64,000 nt of DNA, taken from assembly GCA_023398575.1 (NCBI GenBank), contig JAEWSC010000058.1, positions 1 to 64,000 of the forward strand, read 5' to 3'. Both the position numbers and the translations under genes were made by a program. Source of the stretch: Bacillota bacterium (GTDB lineage: Bacteria > Bacillota > Clostridia > Christensenellales > Aristaeellaceae). Within the stretch, counting starts at the first letter, position 1, and each line of letters opens with the position of its first letter. The notes beneath the pieces are model-generated. The model was not told the origin of the DNA. It saw only the letters and a program-made list of their open reading frames with translations, and ran no database searches. This document shows positions 44,413 through 53,002 of the stretch, piece by piece.

Positions 44413-44441
44413 ATTATAGCACCCACTGTCATCAATTGCAA
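44413..44441 (-). promoter_or_regulatory. promoter of rpsF-ssb-rpsR
   Basis: On the minus strand TTGCAA (44436-44441), a 17-nt spacer and TATAAT (44413-44418). It starts transcription about 60 nt before rpsF. Confidence 0.75.
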
Positions 44442-44777
44442 GGAAAATTTCAAATTTGACATTTTACTTATGAAATGCACACATAGATGGGGTTTACCCG
44501 CCGCTGCGCGGCAGTACAATTATCCCAATAAAACATGCCAGCGCCAACCTTGTCGAGAAGACTTCCTCCGCCCCAATGCGCATCTGTATGCGCTCTTTTC
44601 TGTTTACGAGCCTTCAACCCTTGATCATGCGGTGTCTGCCGCCGGCTGTGCGTCCGTATACACCTGGCAGGGGCCAGTCTTCTCTCATTCATAGCGCAGC
44701 CTTCGCCATCCACAATGGTCTTATGCGTACCTGTACATACCCGCCCTTTTTGTGCCCCTGCACTGAGTTGAAAGCAC

Positions 44778-44806
44778 TTGCCAACCGCTTGTTGTCATGC
44801 TATAAT
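44778..44806 (+). promoter_or_regulatory. promoter of tRNA-Ser
   Basis: TTGCCA (44778-44783), 17-nt spacer, TATAAT (44801-44806), 12 nt before the tRNA. The 340 nt before it hold only the rpsF promoter and no gene. Confidence 0.75.
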
Positions 44807-44818
44807 TTTTTCTTGCGT

Positions 44819-44907
44819 GGAGAAGTATCGAAGTGGTCGCAACGAGCCGCACTCGAAATGCGGTTGTCCGCAAGGGCACGTGGGTTCGAATCCCACCTTC
44901 TCCGCCA
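44819..44907 (+). tRNA. tRNA-Ser(CGA)
   Basis: The acceptor stem GGAGAAG (44819-44825) pairs with CTTCTCC (44897-44903), the discriminator is G and CCA is encoded. The anticodon arm CCGCA-CTCGAAA-TGCGG has anticodon CGA at 44854-44856, reading UCG. A long variable arm and GTGGG-TTCGAAT-CCCAC T-arm confirm a class II serine tRNA. It marks the left border of the mobile region. Confidence 0.97.
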
Positions 44908-44935
44908 TCAATACCGACATTAGTTGGTGCAAAGA

Positions 44936-44962
44936 AGCTCACCGTTTGCGGTGGGCTTTTTT
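44936..44962 (+). terminator. terminator of tRNA-Ser
   Basis: GCTCACCG (44937-44944) pairs with CGGTGGGC (44949-44956) with one G-U, followed by a run of six T. Confidence 0.85.
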
Positions 44963-45010
44963 GATTGCCTGCAAATTTACTGTGAATCACAGGTTTTCGG
45001 CGCTCTTTTT

Positions 45011-45175
45011 GCAGGAATACACGAGAAGGCGCACATGCGGCATTTTGACGTTTATGGGTAACAAAAGAAAGTGCCTCGAATGACTCATAAATACACGAAT
45101 CTCCAAAGGCTCTCGTGTAATCGTGCAATGATGCACCCACCCATTAAGACACAAAAAACCGGCGCTGTGGCCGGA
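45011..45175. repeat. island repeat element, copy 1
   Basis: About 165 nt shared with 47606-47768 over its whole length at roughly two-thirds identity. Conserved parts are GGAATACACG at the left end, ACACGAG (45019-45025) pairing with CTCGTGT (about 45112-45118), TGATGCACCCACCC, and a right-hand hairpin CCGGC/GCCGG that acts as a terminator on the minus strand (GCCGG then TTTTTT). Confidence 0.65.
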
Positions 45176-45345
45176 TTTTTTCTGTAATGGCTTACCTGCT
45201 TGCGTCCTCCGTGGATATTTGTCTATCTTTCCTTGACACATACAAGTGGGCTTCATAGCCAGGCCGTTAACATTTGATTGTAGTTTGATATTTGTTTTTA
45301 AAGATTTAAGCGAATTAAGCGGATAAGAATAAGAAAGTCAACTAT

Positions 45346-45408
45346 CTCGTATTATTTATGACTGAAAGTCAAAAAATGAGTACGAGCCAAAATTATTCCT
45401 CATTTTGA
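45346..45408. promoter_or_regulatory. nested dyads upstream of the 677-aa gene
   Basis: CTCGTA (45346-45351) pairs with TACGAG (45381-45386), enclosing TGACT-GAA-AGTCA (45359-45371). A competing pair is TCAAAAAATGAG (45369-45380) with CTCATTTTGA (45399-45408). They lie 40-100 nt before the gene and could be an operator or alternative RNA folds. The rest of this gap (45176-45345) shows nothing else. Confidence 0.4.
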
Positions 45409-45448
45409 CCTTTTTGTGATTGCTTATACGAGGGGGGGCTGGTAAAAT

Positions 45449-47482
45449 ATGTTTGAGGTGTTAATCGACATGGAGAATACAAATGCACTAATAACGGTCG
45501 CAATGTTAGCAGCCGTCTATGAAAATGACAAAAAGGACTATTTGGACATAATCAAGCCCTTTGTATGCAATCTTCTTCCTGTGCGATCTCATCAGGTGGA
45601 CTTACTTTCACTCCAGCAAAAAATGGAGGATGAATATGGATTTGTAAAAATCCCAATTGGCGTTTTGCAGCGAATCGTTTCACGACTCTGCGTAGAACAA
45701 CCGCCACTTTGTTCACAGACGCGCGTGAATTGTTATGTCGTCACGAATCCTTATGACAACTCAGATTTTAGAGCAAAACGCTTGTCAATTAAGGAAAGGT
45801 GCAAAGAAGTCTCGGAGGCACTGCAAACATATCTTCGAAGCGAAAGAGCGACTAATCTTGATCTCAATAGATGCACAGCAGAGTTGTTGCGTTTTCTAGA
45901 TCAATGTGGTCACCGGGTATTGAATCAAAATGAAGCACTGCGATCTCTCCCCATCGATGAACGTATAGGGAGGTATATTGCGTGCTTTATCAACATTGAA
46001 AAGGAGAAGAAAACCCCGATCTTTGACAAAATTAAGGAGTTAGCTCGCGGTTACATGGTATATAGGTGTATTTACTTTTTTAGCCAGAGTGGTTTAGAGC
46101 AGTCTAGTTTTTCTTTGAACGATGTTACAATATATCTTGACACACCGCTTATTATTGATGCCCTTGGGCTTGACACTGAGACAGGATATCGTACCGTTAT
46201 GGATGCAGTTGGGCTTGCGCAGTCTCTAGGTGCGCGAGTAACTGTTTTAGAACATAATGTAGAGGAAGCAAAGGGAATTCTATATGCCTATATTACAGCG
46301 TATCCTAGGGTGCAATCTTTCGAGTTGCAATATCTAACTTTGAAAGGATATTCTTCGGTAACCCTTCGTAGTATTGCAGATCAAATTCCAACCAAAATAA
46401 AAGAGCTGCTGCAACAAGAAATAGATACTGCACCCGGGCTTGGAACTTCTTCAGATTGGGATCAAATTAATACAGAAGAAGCCTTGGTAAGGTATTACAC
46501 GGAAAGTATTCGTGGAAAAGAAAAGGATGAAGTAAAAGCCGCGCGTATTGAGAATGACGTGCGGACTCTAGCGCATGCAATAAAAATCCGTAATGGTGAT
46601 AGGCCAAAACAGTTTGAAAATTGCAAAGTACTTATACTTTCTGATAGCAAAACAGCTAGGTATGCTGTCCGTTCATTATATGATAATCTAGGGCGAGACG
46701 AAATAAATCTTGTTTATAGTCTGATGGATTTTAGTTGTTTAGCTTGGCTCGCTAGCCCATCACGCTCTACTGATATAGCAGAAGATTTATTACTCTATAA
46801 TGCAGCATCGGCTCTTACCGCATCTGATCAGGTAATTGAATTAATGCTAAAGTACGTTGATGAACTAGCAGAAGTAGGGGCTATCGGCGAGGATATGGCT
46901 TTCTTGTTAAGGACGCATCCATCAGTTAAGGTAGCAGCTGCAGAAGTAACCGGCAATAATGAGCAAACATTCACTCCAGATATGGTAACCACCATATATG
47001 ATGTGGCTATCACAAACCGCGCCATTGAAGTTGCGGCCTCACAGTATGCGCCGCAGGTAGAACACTTGTCTGAGCAACTGGAGAATAACAAATCGCAGAA
47101 TGCCGCTATGCAAGAAGAAATGCGCAGACGAGATGCAAAAGACGCAAAGCGAATTAGCAATTTGTCTTCCAAAGCCCAAGGAAAATCAGACTTATTTGTC
47201 AATGCGATAAGGAAAGTGCTGATATTTATATTGCGAATCTTTCAATCTTTGTTAGTTTTATTTGTTCTTTATTCGCTTTATAATGACGCTAAAGCAAATT
47301 CTGATTCTGGATTATCCTTTTTCCAAGTTATTGCTGCTGTATTTGCGCTCATTAGTGCAATAGACTTTTTCGTCCCCAAGATGCGTTTTCTTGACAAGTG
47401 GGTCAATAAGTTTGCAAATTTCTGCGGCGACAGGATATACAAAAGAGAAATGGAACACGGAAAACGTTACATTAATGTATAA
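45449..47482 (+). CDS. 677-aa island protein, PIN-like motifs plus two C-terminal helices
   Basis: Not recognised as a named family. Residues 1-220 are mixed alpha/beta. Then DVTIYLDTPLIIDALGL, TVLEHNVEEAKGIL and later KVLILSDSKTAR give a spaced D/E/D pattern like PIN nuclease cores. About 520-590 is a Gln/Glu/Asn-rich helical linker (HLSEQLENNKSQNAAMQEEM). The last 90 residues hold two transmembrane helices (VLIFILRIFQSLLVLFVLYS and FFQVIAAVFALISAIDFF) with a cytoplasmic tail. A membrane-tethered toxic effector (phage defence) would fit. ATG follows AGGGGGGG. Codon use is AT-rich, unlike the core genome. Confidence 0.6.
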   Translation: MFEVLIDMENTNALITVAMLAAVYENDKKDYLDIIKPFVCNLLPVRSHQVDLLSLQQKMEDEYGFVKIPIGVLQRIVSRLCVEQPPLCSQTRVNCYVVTNPYDNSDFRAKRLSIKERCKEVSEALQTYLRSERATNLDLNRCTAELLRFLDQCGHRVLNQNEALRSLPIDERIGRYIACFINIEKEKKTPIFDKIKELARGYMVYRCIYFFSQSGLEQSSFSLNDVTIYLDTPLIIDALGLDTETGYRTVMDAVGLAQSLGARVTVLEHNVEEAKGILYAYITAYPRVQSFELQYLTLKGYSSVTLRSIADQIPTKIKELLQQEIDTAPGLGTSSDWDQINTEEALVRYYTESIRGKEKDEVKAARIENDVRTLAHAIKIRNGDRPKQFENCKVLILSDSKTARYAVRSLYDNLGRDEINLVYSLMDFSCLAWLASPSRSTDIAEDLLLYNAASALTASDQVIELMLKYVDELAEVGAIGEDMAFLLRTHPSVKVAAAEVTGNNEQTFTPDMVTTIYDVAITNRAIEVAASQYAPQVEHLSEQLENNKSQNAAMQEEMRRRDAKDAKRISNLSSKAQGKSDLFVNAIRKVLIFILRIFQSLLVLFVLYSLYNDAKANSDSGLSFFQVIAAVFALISAIDFFVPKMRFLDKWVNKFANFCGDRIYKREMEHGKRYINV

Positions 47483-47605
47483 ATGGATGTTAGTAAAACC
47501 ATGTAATGGTACACCTACTATCACCCCACGTACCCGTGCATCTGTTGGTTTTCTTTGGTTACTAACACGTTTGCCTTGAAATGCCAGGCTTTGGGTGCTT
47601 ATGCT

Positions 47606-47768
47606 GCCGGAATACACGGGCAGACACATAAGTAGTATTTCAACGCTAGTGGACCGTAAAAAAGCTTTCAGACAACTCAAAAAAACACAAATCTTAAAAG
47701 GCTCCCGTGTAAGGTGTACTGATGCACCCACCCCAGAGAGACGAAAAATCCCGGCGCTGTGTGGCCGG
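47606..47768. repeat. island repeat element, copy 2
   Basis: Diverged direct copy of 45011-45175. ACACGGG (about 47614-47620) pairs with CCCGTGT (about 47703-47709), a compensatory change relative to copy 1 (ACACGAG/CTCGTGT). TGATGCACCCACCC is identical. The terminator hairpin is TCCCGGC/GCCGGGA with the same GCTGTG loop core. On the minus strand it directly follows the 205-aa gene as its terminator. The rest of the gap 47483-47786 shows no gene. Confidence 0.65.
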
Positions 47769-47786
47769 GATTCCCGCTGGTTTTGC

Positions 47787-48404
47787 TTACTCATAAGCGC
47801 ATTCTTTAGTCGTCGCACCTTTCTTGCCTCTACCTTTGTTCACAGGCTTCTTGGCCGGTACATCGCTCTCGGCCTGTGTCTTCGTCTCGGTGCGTTCCGG
47901 CTCCGATGTGATTACCAGAAGCTGTCCTTTGCCTTCGCCCTTAATAATCTCGGTCTTGATGGCCTCGCCGTCCGCCATTGCCGCCGCGATATCGGTCATC
48001 GGCTCGCCGGTAGCTTGTGCGTCCTCCAGCGCTTGGGCGAATGCCTCCACCGCCGATGCGGGAAGGGCCTCGGCCGCCTGCTCATCTTGCATCTGTGATA
48101 CCGCCCCCGCCACCTTATCCACAACCGGTGCTTTTTCCTGTGCCTGCGCTTCTTGGGCTAAGGTCTTTCGCGTCCTACGCTCCCGCATCTCCGGGAAAAC
48201 CTCGGGAAGTACGCCCGGCTCGAACATGATCTTGAATGTGATCGAGCCGTTCAGGGGTGCATCGAATTTGAAGTCATGCAACTCCAGCTTTTTGAGCTCG
48301 TCTGGGATTTCGATGTTCTTATACCGCTTGATCTCCTTGCCATCCACCAGCAGACATACCGGAACCGCGTCCCTTAATTTCGCCGTGAGCTTGCCCATTT
48401 CCAT
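47787..48404 (-). CDS. hypothetical mobile-element protein
   Basis: A 205-aa protein not recognised as a family. Residues 1-75 are a compact beta-rich domain (RDAVPVCLLVDGKEIKRYKN), then a long Ala/Gln/Glu-rich helical middle and a basic tail (KKPVNKGRGKKGATTK) that could bind nucleic acid. ATG 48404 follows ACGGGAGGA. Base composition is like other mobile-element genes downstream. It ends at repeat copy 2, whose hairpin is its terminator. Confidence 0.7.
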   Translation of the reverse strand: MEMGKLTAKLRDAVPVCLLVDGKEIKRYKNIEIPDELKKLELHDFKFDAPLNGSITFKIMFEPGVLPEVFPEMRERRTRKTLAQEAQAQEKAPVVDKVAGAVSQMQDEQAAEALPASAVEAFAQALEDAQATGEPMTDIAAAMADGEAIKTEIIKGEGKGQLLVITSEPERTETKTQAESDVPAKKPVNKGRGKKGATTKECAYE

Positions 48405-48503
48405 GATGCGTTCCTCCCGTTAATTATTGTAGCCCTTGCCTTGAGGCACTGTCAGCTTACATATTCACGGATGGAAAGCAATACTTTTCGCGAAGAAAAG
48501 CAA

Positions 48504-48698
48504 ATGAAGATTCCGCACTCTACACGCCCACCAACGCCGTTATTCGTCTTCGAGGGCGGGCCTCTTGGCCATGCTTACGTCAAAAACGCACCACACTGGC
48601 GTTGGTGGCGCGATATGGCAAGGTATGCTTTCTTAATGGCCGTGACCCTTCCTTTTCGGGGTGCTGCTACAGTCTGCCAAAAGGAGGCGGTTTCATGA
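48504..48698 (+). CDS. possible small ORF upstream of the DUF6809 remnant
   Basis: A 64-codon frame whose TGA overlaps the ATG of the DUF6809 remnant by 4 nt (ATGA), suggesting coupling. It contains PHWRWWRDMARYAFLMAV, a Trp-rich segment before a hydrophobic helix. The ATG has no strong ribosome site (GAAGAAAAG). Not recognised. Confidence 0.35.
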   Translation: MKIPHSTRPPTPLFVFEGGPLGHAYVKNAPHWRWWRDMARYAFLMAVTLPFRGAATVCQKEAVS

Positions 48699-48846
48699 GA
48701 AATATACTGTTGGATTTGTTTAGAGGGAATCTATCGCTATCCAAGCGCCTTATAAACAAGGCACGGACTACGCCCGCACTATGAACCAAATCGTAGAAAT
48801 CGAAGGGGGAATCAGAGCCGTGATACCCAAAGAGCATGAGGAATAG
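48695..48846 (+). pseudogene. DUF6809-like gene, frameshifted and truncated
   Basis: ATG 48695 follows AAAGGAGG and opens MRNILLDLFRGNLS, the DUF6809 N-terminus. After a one-base loss near 48736 the proper reading continues in another frame as QAPYKQGTDYARTMNQIVEI followed by GGIRAVIPKEHEE, ending in TAG 48844-48846 where the family normally runs on. The truncation coincides with the collapse point of the restriction gene. Confidence 0.6.
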
Positions 48847-50450
48847 TTAAGGCTGCGGACATCGCGCATAAAGAGTAAGCACTCAACAGGCTTCACGTCC
48901 GTGCCGGTGGCAATCATATCAACCGTGACAGCTATGCGTGGGTTATAGCCATTGCGGAACTCGGACAGAATGGTTTCCGGCTTGTCTGCTCCATAGGTGA
49001 TTTTGCGGCAGAACTCATTGCCGACACCGAATTCGTCACGCAGGATCTGAATGATGTCGTCAGCATGGCTGTCGGTCTTGGCAAAGATAATCGTCTTCGG
49101 TACTTCCGTTCTGCCGGGGAAGATCTCAGTCAGCAGTTTATCCTTGAACGTGCGAATGACCGTGCGGATCTGACTCTTGTTCACCACATCGCGGTCAAGC
49201 TGTGTCCCGGCATAGGTTTCATCCTCATCGAGCATCTCCCACCGCTTTCTGCGGGTCAGGCGGTCGCGCTTCTCAACCACTTGCTTGAGGATAGTCGCAC
49301 CGCCTTTAGTTATCGCCGTTTCGATGATGAAGGTATCGAAGCCGACATTGACATTGTCAAGAACGGCTTGCTCGTGGGTGTATTCACTGACCACATTCTC
49401 GTTAAAGTAACCGAAAGTACGCTTGTCCGGCGTGGCGGTCAAGCCGATTTGGAAAGCGTCAAAGTAATCAAGCACCTGCTGCCAGATGTTATAGATGGAG
49501 CGGTGGCATTCGTCTATGATTATGAAGTCAAAGAACTCCGGCGGGTACTTGGCGTTATACTGTACCTCGCGAGGTCTGCCGGTTGTCTTATGTTCATTTG
49601 GGTTTTCTTCTTCAAGCGACTCATCCAGTTCCTCGCCGCGCAGGATGGAGTACATTCGCTGTATCGTGCTGATGCAAACCTGCGCTGATGATGGGATAGA
49701 TGGCGAGTTCAGTCGGCGGACATCGTAAAGTTCCGTGAACAGTCGTTGGTCATCTGTCGGTGTATAGCCACGGAATTCAGATTCCGCCTGAAGGCCGAGG
49801 TTCTTTGTATCCACAAGGAACAGCACCCGTTTGGCACGGGCGAATTTCAGTAAGCGGTAGACGGTCGTTATCGCCGTGTAGGTCTTTCCGGCACCGGTAG
49901 CCATCTGAATCAGCGCACGGGGTTTGTTTTCACCAAACGACCTCTCCAAGTTTAAAATCGCTGTGGTCTGGCAATCGCGGAAGCCTGTGTTATCAAACGC
50001 AGGAAATGACCTCATTCGGTTGCGGAGAGTATCGTTGTCCTCCAACCAGTCGCGCAGGGTTTCCGGGCGGTGGAAAGAGAACACCTCGCGGGAGCGGGCG
50101 TTAATGTCGTTATAGTCGGTAATGCGGGTAATAATTCCTGTGGATTCATAGGCAAAACGAATATTAACACCACCGACAGCCCATCGAACGCCGCTTGTGG
50201 CGTACCGCTGTGACTGCGCTTCATGGACGGTAATGTTCTGACCTTCCTCGGCTCTTTTAGCTTCAATAACCCCGACAGGCTTTCTGTCCACGAAAAGCAT
50301 ATAGTCCACAGGACCAGAATCCGTGTGGAATTCGCGTACGGCAACGCCCAACTTAGCGGCAGGATTGAATGCGTTCATATCCTGCACATCCCAGTCGGCG
50401 GCGATCAGCTTCTTATCTATTTCGATTCGCGCTTTTGCTTCTGGGGTCAT
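48768..50450 (-). pseudogene. hsdR: type I restriction endonuclease R subunit, 3'-truncated
   Basis: A 560-codon fragment of an HsdR-type motor. The N-terminal nuclease region has VGVIEAKRAEEGQ. The helicase has Walker A ATGAGKTYT (about residue 190), IIIDECHRSIYN and LTATPDKRTFGY, then motif V-like TVDMIATGTDVKP. After LLFMRDVRS the family sequence stops and about 25 unrelated codons follow, so roughly the last third (HsdR C-terminus) is lost at about 48850. Start is ATG 50450 after CAGGTGA. No hsdM or hsdS is nearby, so the system is dead here. Confidence 0.85.
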
Positions 50451-50822
50451 TGAGTTCACCTGCTTTTTCTAACTAGTCCAATCAATAGCTTTTTAGTATA
50501 AATAATGTATCCTTACACTTCTTCACGCAATGTTAAGATATACATTAAAGCCCTGCATGAAATAACATATTTATGTTTCCTATTACAACAACAATCCATA
50601 TTATAGCAAATAAAACAAGAATTCGAAAGGTGTTGCGGATGAAACACAGAGATTAAGCTAAATTCGAGTTTTGAACCTCTAACTTTTAAACATCTGTTAA
50701 AAGCCCTCGGCTGTTGAATGTTGCTGCCGAGGGCTTTTGCGGAACAACCTGAATTCCTAAAATAATGGCAATGCATCCGTCCAATGATTGAGCTGCCTCA
50801 TTGGCTCATACCCCTTTATGGT
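50451..50822. other. 372-nt gap
   Basis: It holds the terminator at 50699-50738 and the start region of the restriction gene. No gene or repeat is seen in the rest. Confidence 0.4.
50699..50738. terminator. terminator hairpin
   Basis: AAAAGCCCTCGGC (50699-50711) pairs with GCCGAGGGCTTTT (50726-50738); the ends give a T-run on both strands. Confidence 0.85.
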
Positions 50823-51005
50823 CTAGTCGTCTTTGTCAAAATACTTTTTAAACATAGAAATAATGGCCTTCTTAAGTTCGGGGCTATAATGTGACCCCAC
50901 ATGCCAGTCGCAGTCTATACAGAAGGCTAGACCACCCGCATCAAATGTTATTACCATATTTTTACTTCCACAAATGGGACATATTCTTTCATCTTTTTTA
51001 CCCAT
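50823..51005 (-). CDS. small zinc-ribbon protein
   Basis: A 60-aa protein with two Cys pairs (ICPICGSKN and FCIDCDWH), a likely zinc ribbon, and a basic-acidic C-terminal helix (LKKAIISMFKKYFDKDD). Small ribbons of this kind are common in phages and ICEs as DNA- or RNA-polymerase-binding proteins; here the function is unknown. The start follows AAAGGAG. Confidence 0.75.
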   Translation of the reverse strand: MGKKDERICPICGSKNMVITFDAGGLAFCIDCDWHVGSHYSPELKKAIISMFKKYFDKDD

Positions 51006-51106
51006 ATAATGAACTCCTTTGATATCAGATTACGTTGACTCCTTAGTTTTCTAGCTAAAACCATAGATGATAAAAGTATTCCGATAAAATAGAGGTTAAC
51101 CCGCTT

Positions 51107-51508
51107 TCATAGATCGGCTTCATTCCGCTCTTCCACAACCTTTGTCGCTTTTATCAGCGGTAATGTTTGCCCCTTTTCATTTTCCATGATTGCAACAACG
51201 CCGACCAAACGCCCTTTATCTGGCAGCAGAAAACTACAATGTAACAGTGCGTTACAGTTCTTCATTATAGCTTTTCTAGTATTACCATTGTAGCTATCGC
51301 TCAGCGTAATACTGCGGGGAGTAAAAGGTGAGAAGGTAAGAATGCCGTCACGCTGCATACGTTTTAAGTGGTCGTAGACTGTCGCCGTAGATTTAAGGCC
51401 AACCGCACAACTAATTTCCCTAATAGTAGGGCAGTAGCCGTGCTCTTTTGTATAAGAGTCCACAAAGCTAACGATTAGGTCACGCCTTGCGGGATTTCTT
51501 ATGGCCAT
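51107..51508 (-). CDS. LexA-like winged-helix regulator without peptidase domain
   Basis: A 133-aa protein. Residues 5-60 match the LexA DNA-binding domain: VDSYTKEHGYCPTIREISCA followed by VGLKSTATVYDHLKRMQRDG. The rest lacks the Ser/Lys autocleavage domain, so it cannot be cleaved through RecA like LexA. It could act as a competing operator-binding protein within the SOS cassette. Weak ribosome site AGAAAGGTG. Confidence 0.8.
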   Translation of the reverse strand: MAIRNPARRDLIVSFVDSYTKEHGYCPTIREISCAVGLKSTATVYDHLKRMQRDGILTFSPFTPRSITLSDSYNGNTRKAIMKNCNALLHCSFLLPDKGRLVGVVAIMENEKGQTLPLIKATKVVEERNEADL

Positions 51509-51529
51509 TAAATAAACACCTTTCTGTTG

Positions 51530-51802
51530 TTATTTTCTCTCAACGAACCAGCGGCCTGTTATTGACTGCCCGTACACTGGGTTGTGCTCAAAAAACAAAT
51601 ACCGCTCCTTGTCTTGAATGCGTACTGTATAACGATCTCCCTGTCCACCAGCCTTTTCCGAATAGCTTGGTCGCACATTCAGCACTTGGTCGATTTCATA
51701 TCGATGTCCGTCTTCCCAAGTCAATGCTTTGGGTATCATCCGACCACTGTTTTCAAAAGCCACATCAACAGAAACATACACCCTAGGGTTATTAGCAGGC
51801 AT
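51530..51802 (-). CDS. small conserved SOS-cassette protein
   Basis: A 90-aa protein (VYVSVDVAFENSGRMIPKAL near the start, RYLFFEHNPVYGQSITGRWF near the end), mostly beta. Not a named family to my knowledge. Proteins of this look sit beside S24 repressor and UmuC genes on Firmicute elements. ATG 51802 follows GAGGTG at 6 nt; the longer frame to 51940 overlaps the S24 gene and is rejected. Confidence 0.7.
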   Translation of the reverse strand: MPANNPRVYVSVDVAFENSGRMIPKALTWEDGHRYEIDQVLNVRPSYSEKAGGQGDRYTVRIQDKERYLFFEHNPVYGQSITGRWFVERK

Positions 51803-51842
51803 AATCGACACCTCATTCAAGCATAGAGTGAACGTGTTGATC

Positions 51843-52709
51843 TTATTTGGATTCTTCCTCGGCAAAAAGCTCATCCAGAATGACGCTTTCTTCTGGTGTG
51901 GCCAGTTGATCTGGATCGACGATGCCCAATACACGGCCAACGCAACGGACGTTGTCGTCCTCTGTCGGATGGATCATACTGTACTTTGTATTATGGGAAC
52001 GAAGGCCATCCTGCTGATATTCCTTTACATAGCCTTCTCCCGCTACGACGAAAATGCCTATATCTCCAGCTCCAAGCTCGGATGTATGCTGTACAAATAC
52101 CCTGTCACCGTTGCGAAAGGTAGGGAACATACTGTCACCGCTTACGGTGATGATTTCATCAGCCTGCCGCGCGTTTTGGCTGGTACGAACATAAATGTAT
52201 TCCGGCTCGGTGATACCGTCCAGAGCCATACCTGTACCTGCCGAAGCGGGCAACTGAGCATCTGCCAGCCTGATAAATTTCGACTTTTTTTCCGCATCAA
52301 GCAGTTCGCGCTTTTCATTCTCAGACAGCGTTTTCAGGATTTGCCGCGCTGTTCGTTTGTTGTATTTGTTGAGTGAGCGGTAGCTACGCATAACTTCCAG
52401 TTCATCCAAAGGCGCTGTTGCATCGGTAGGCAAACCGAAGAAAACTCCCAGCGGAATGTTCAGGTATGAGCATAGGTCCGTTATTACATCAAGATCAGGG
52501 CGAGAATTCCCATTCTCCCAGTTGCTAACAGCATTTTTTGAGTAGCCGAACATTGCGCTCAATTGCGCCTGCTCAAGTCCTGCCTTCTGCCGATACCCAC
52601 GAATAATTTTCCCATAGTCCCGCTTCATCTTCTGGAATGCAGGCAAGTCTTCCTTTGTCTTTATTGTAGGCTTAGCTTTCCCCTGATCTTTCCGCTCCGG
52701 TGTTTTCAT
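51843..52709 (-). CDS. XRE-S24 (LexA/CI-type) repressor
   Basis: A 288-aa repressor. The XRE helix-turn-helix is at about residues 35-85 (AQLSAMFGYSKNAVSNWENG). Then a Lys-rich hinge with the self-cleavage pair Ala-Gly in ASAGTG (about 156). The S24 peptidase has Ser in VSGDSMFP (about 193) and Lys in GYVKEY (about 227). RecA-stimulated cleavage after DNA damage would inactivate it and induce the neighbouring polymerase. The start follows AAAGAGGGG; it is divergent from the Y-family polymerase gene. Confidence 0.92.
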   Translation of the reverse strand: MKTPERKDQGKAKPTIKTKEDLPAFQKMKRDYGKIIRGYRQKAGLEQAQLSAMFGYSKNAVSNWENGNSRPDLDVITDLCSYLNIPLGVFFGLPTDATAPLDELEVMRSYRSLNKYNKRTARQILKTLSENEKRELLDAEKKSKFIRLADAQLPASAGTGMALDGITEPEYIYVRTSQNARQADEIITVSGDSMFPTFRNGDRVFVQHTSELGAGDIGIFVVAGEGYVKEYQQDGLRSHNTKYSMIHPTEDDNVRCVGRVLGIVDPDQLATPEESVILDELFAEEESK

Positions 52710-52825
52710 GATAAACCCCTCTTTCTTAGCATATAGACCCTTTTGTTCTTAATACCGAAATATTAGCACAGGTTTGCTGTACCGTAAAGAGTTTATTTTT
52801 ACCATTTCGCATGTTCTCCAAACGC

Positions 52826-52858
52826 ATAATCGAATAATCGTTGATTATCAAGGATTAT
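52826..52858. promoter_or_regulatory. operator-like array between repressor and polymerase genes
   Basis: Two direct ATAATCG half-sites (52826-52832, 52834-52840) face two GATTAT half-sites (52843-52848, 52853-52858). The central pair forms ATAATC-GTT-GATTAT. An S24 or LexA-like dimer is the likely ligand. A possible minus-strand promoter is TTTACG-N17-TAATAT at about 52758-52790. Confidence 0.5.
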
Positions 52859-53002
52859 TTGTGTTGTACGCTTGTTTGAATACGGAATCTTGTTCGCTTG
52901 TCAGTGAAATGTTTCTGTGTTACCTTATTGGTGCTTCATGAAGTGGTGATAAGAAATGATAACCGAGTGGCAACATTGAGATGGAACTTGGGAGGTGTAT
53001 TT

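Noticed and set aside
44987..45256. 89-codon minus-strand ORF in repeat copy 1
   Set aside because: It resembles the matching frame in copy 2, but it lacks a ribosome site and runs through a terminator hairpin; treated as part of the repeat, with the coding option noted in findings.
45011..47768. The two repeats as attL and attR of one element
   Set aside because: Attachment repeats would be near identical; these copies agree at only about two-thirds of positions, so they are old related sequences, not recent recombination ends.
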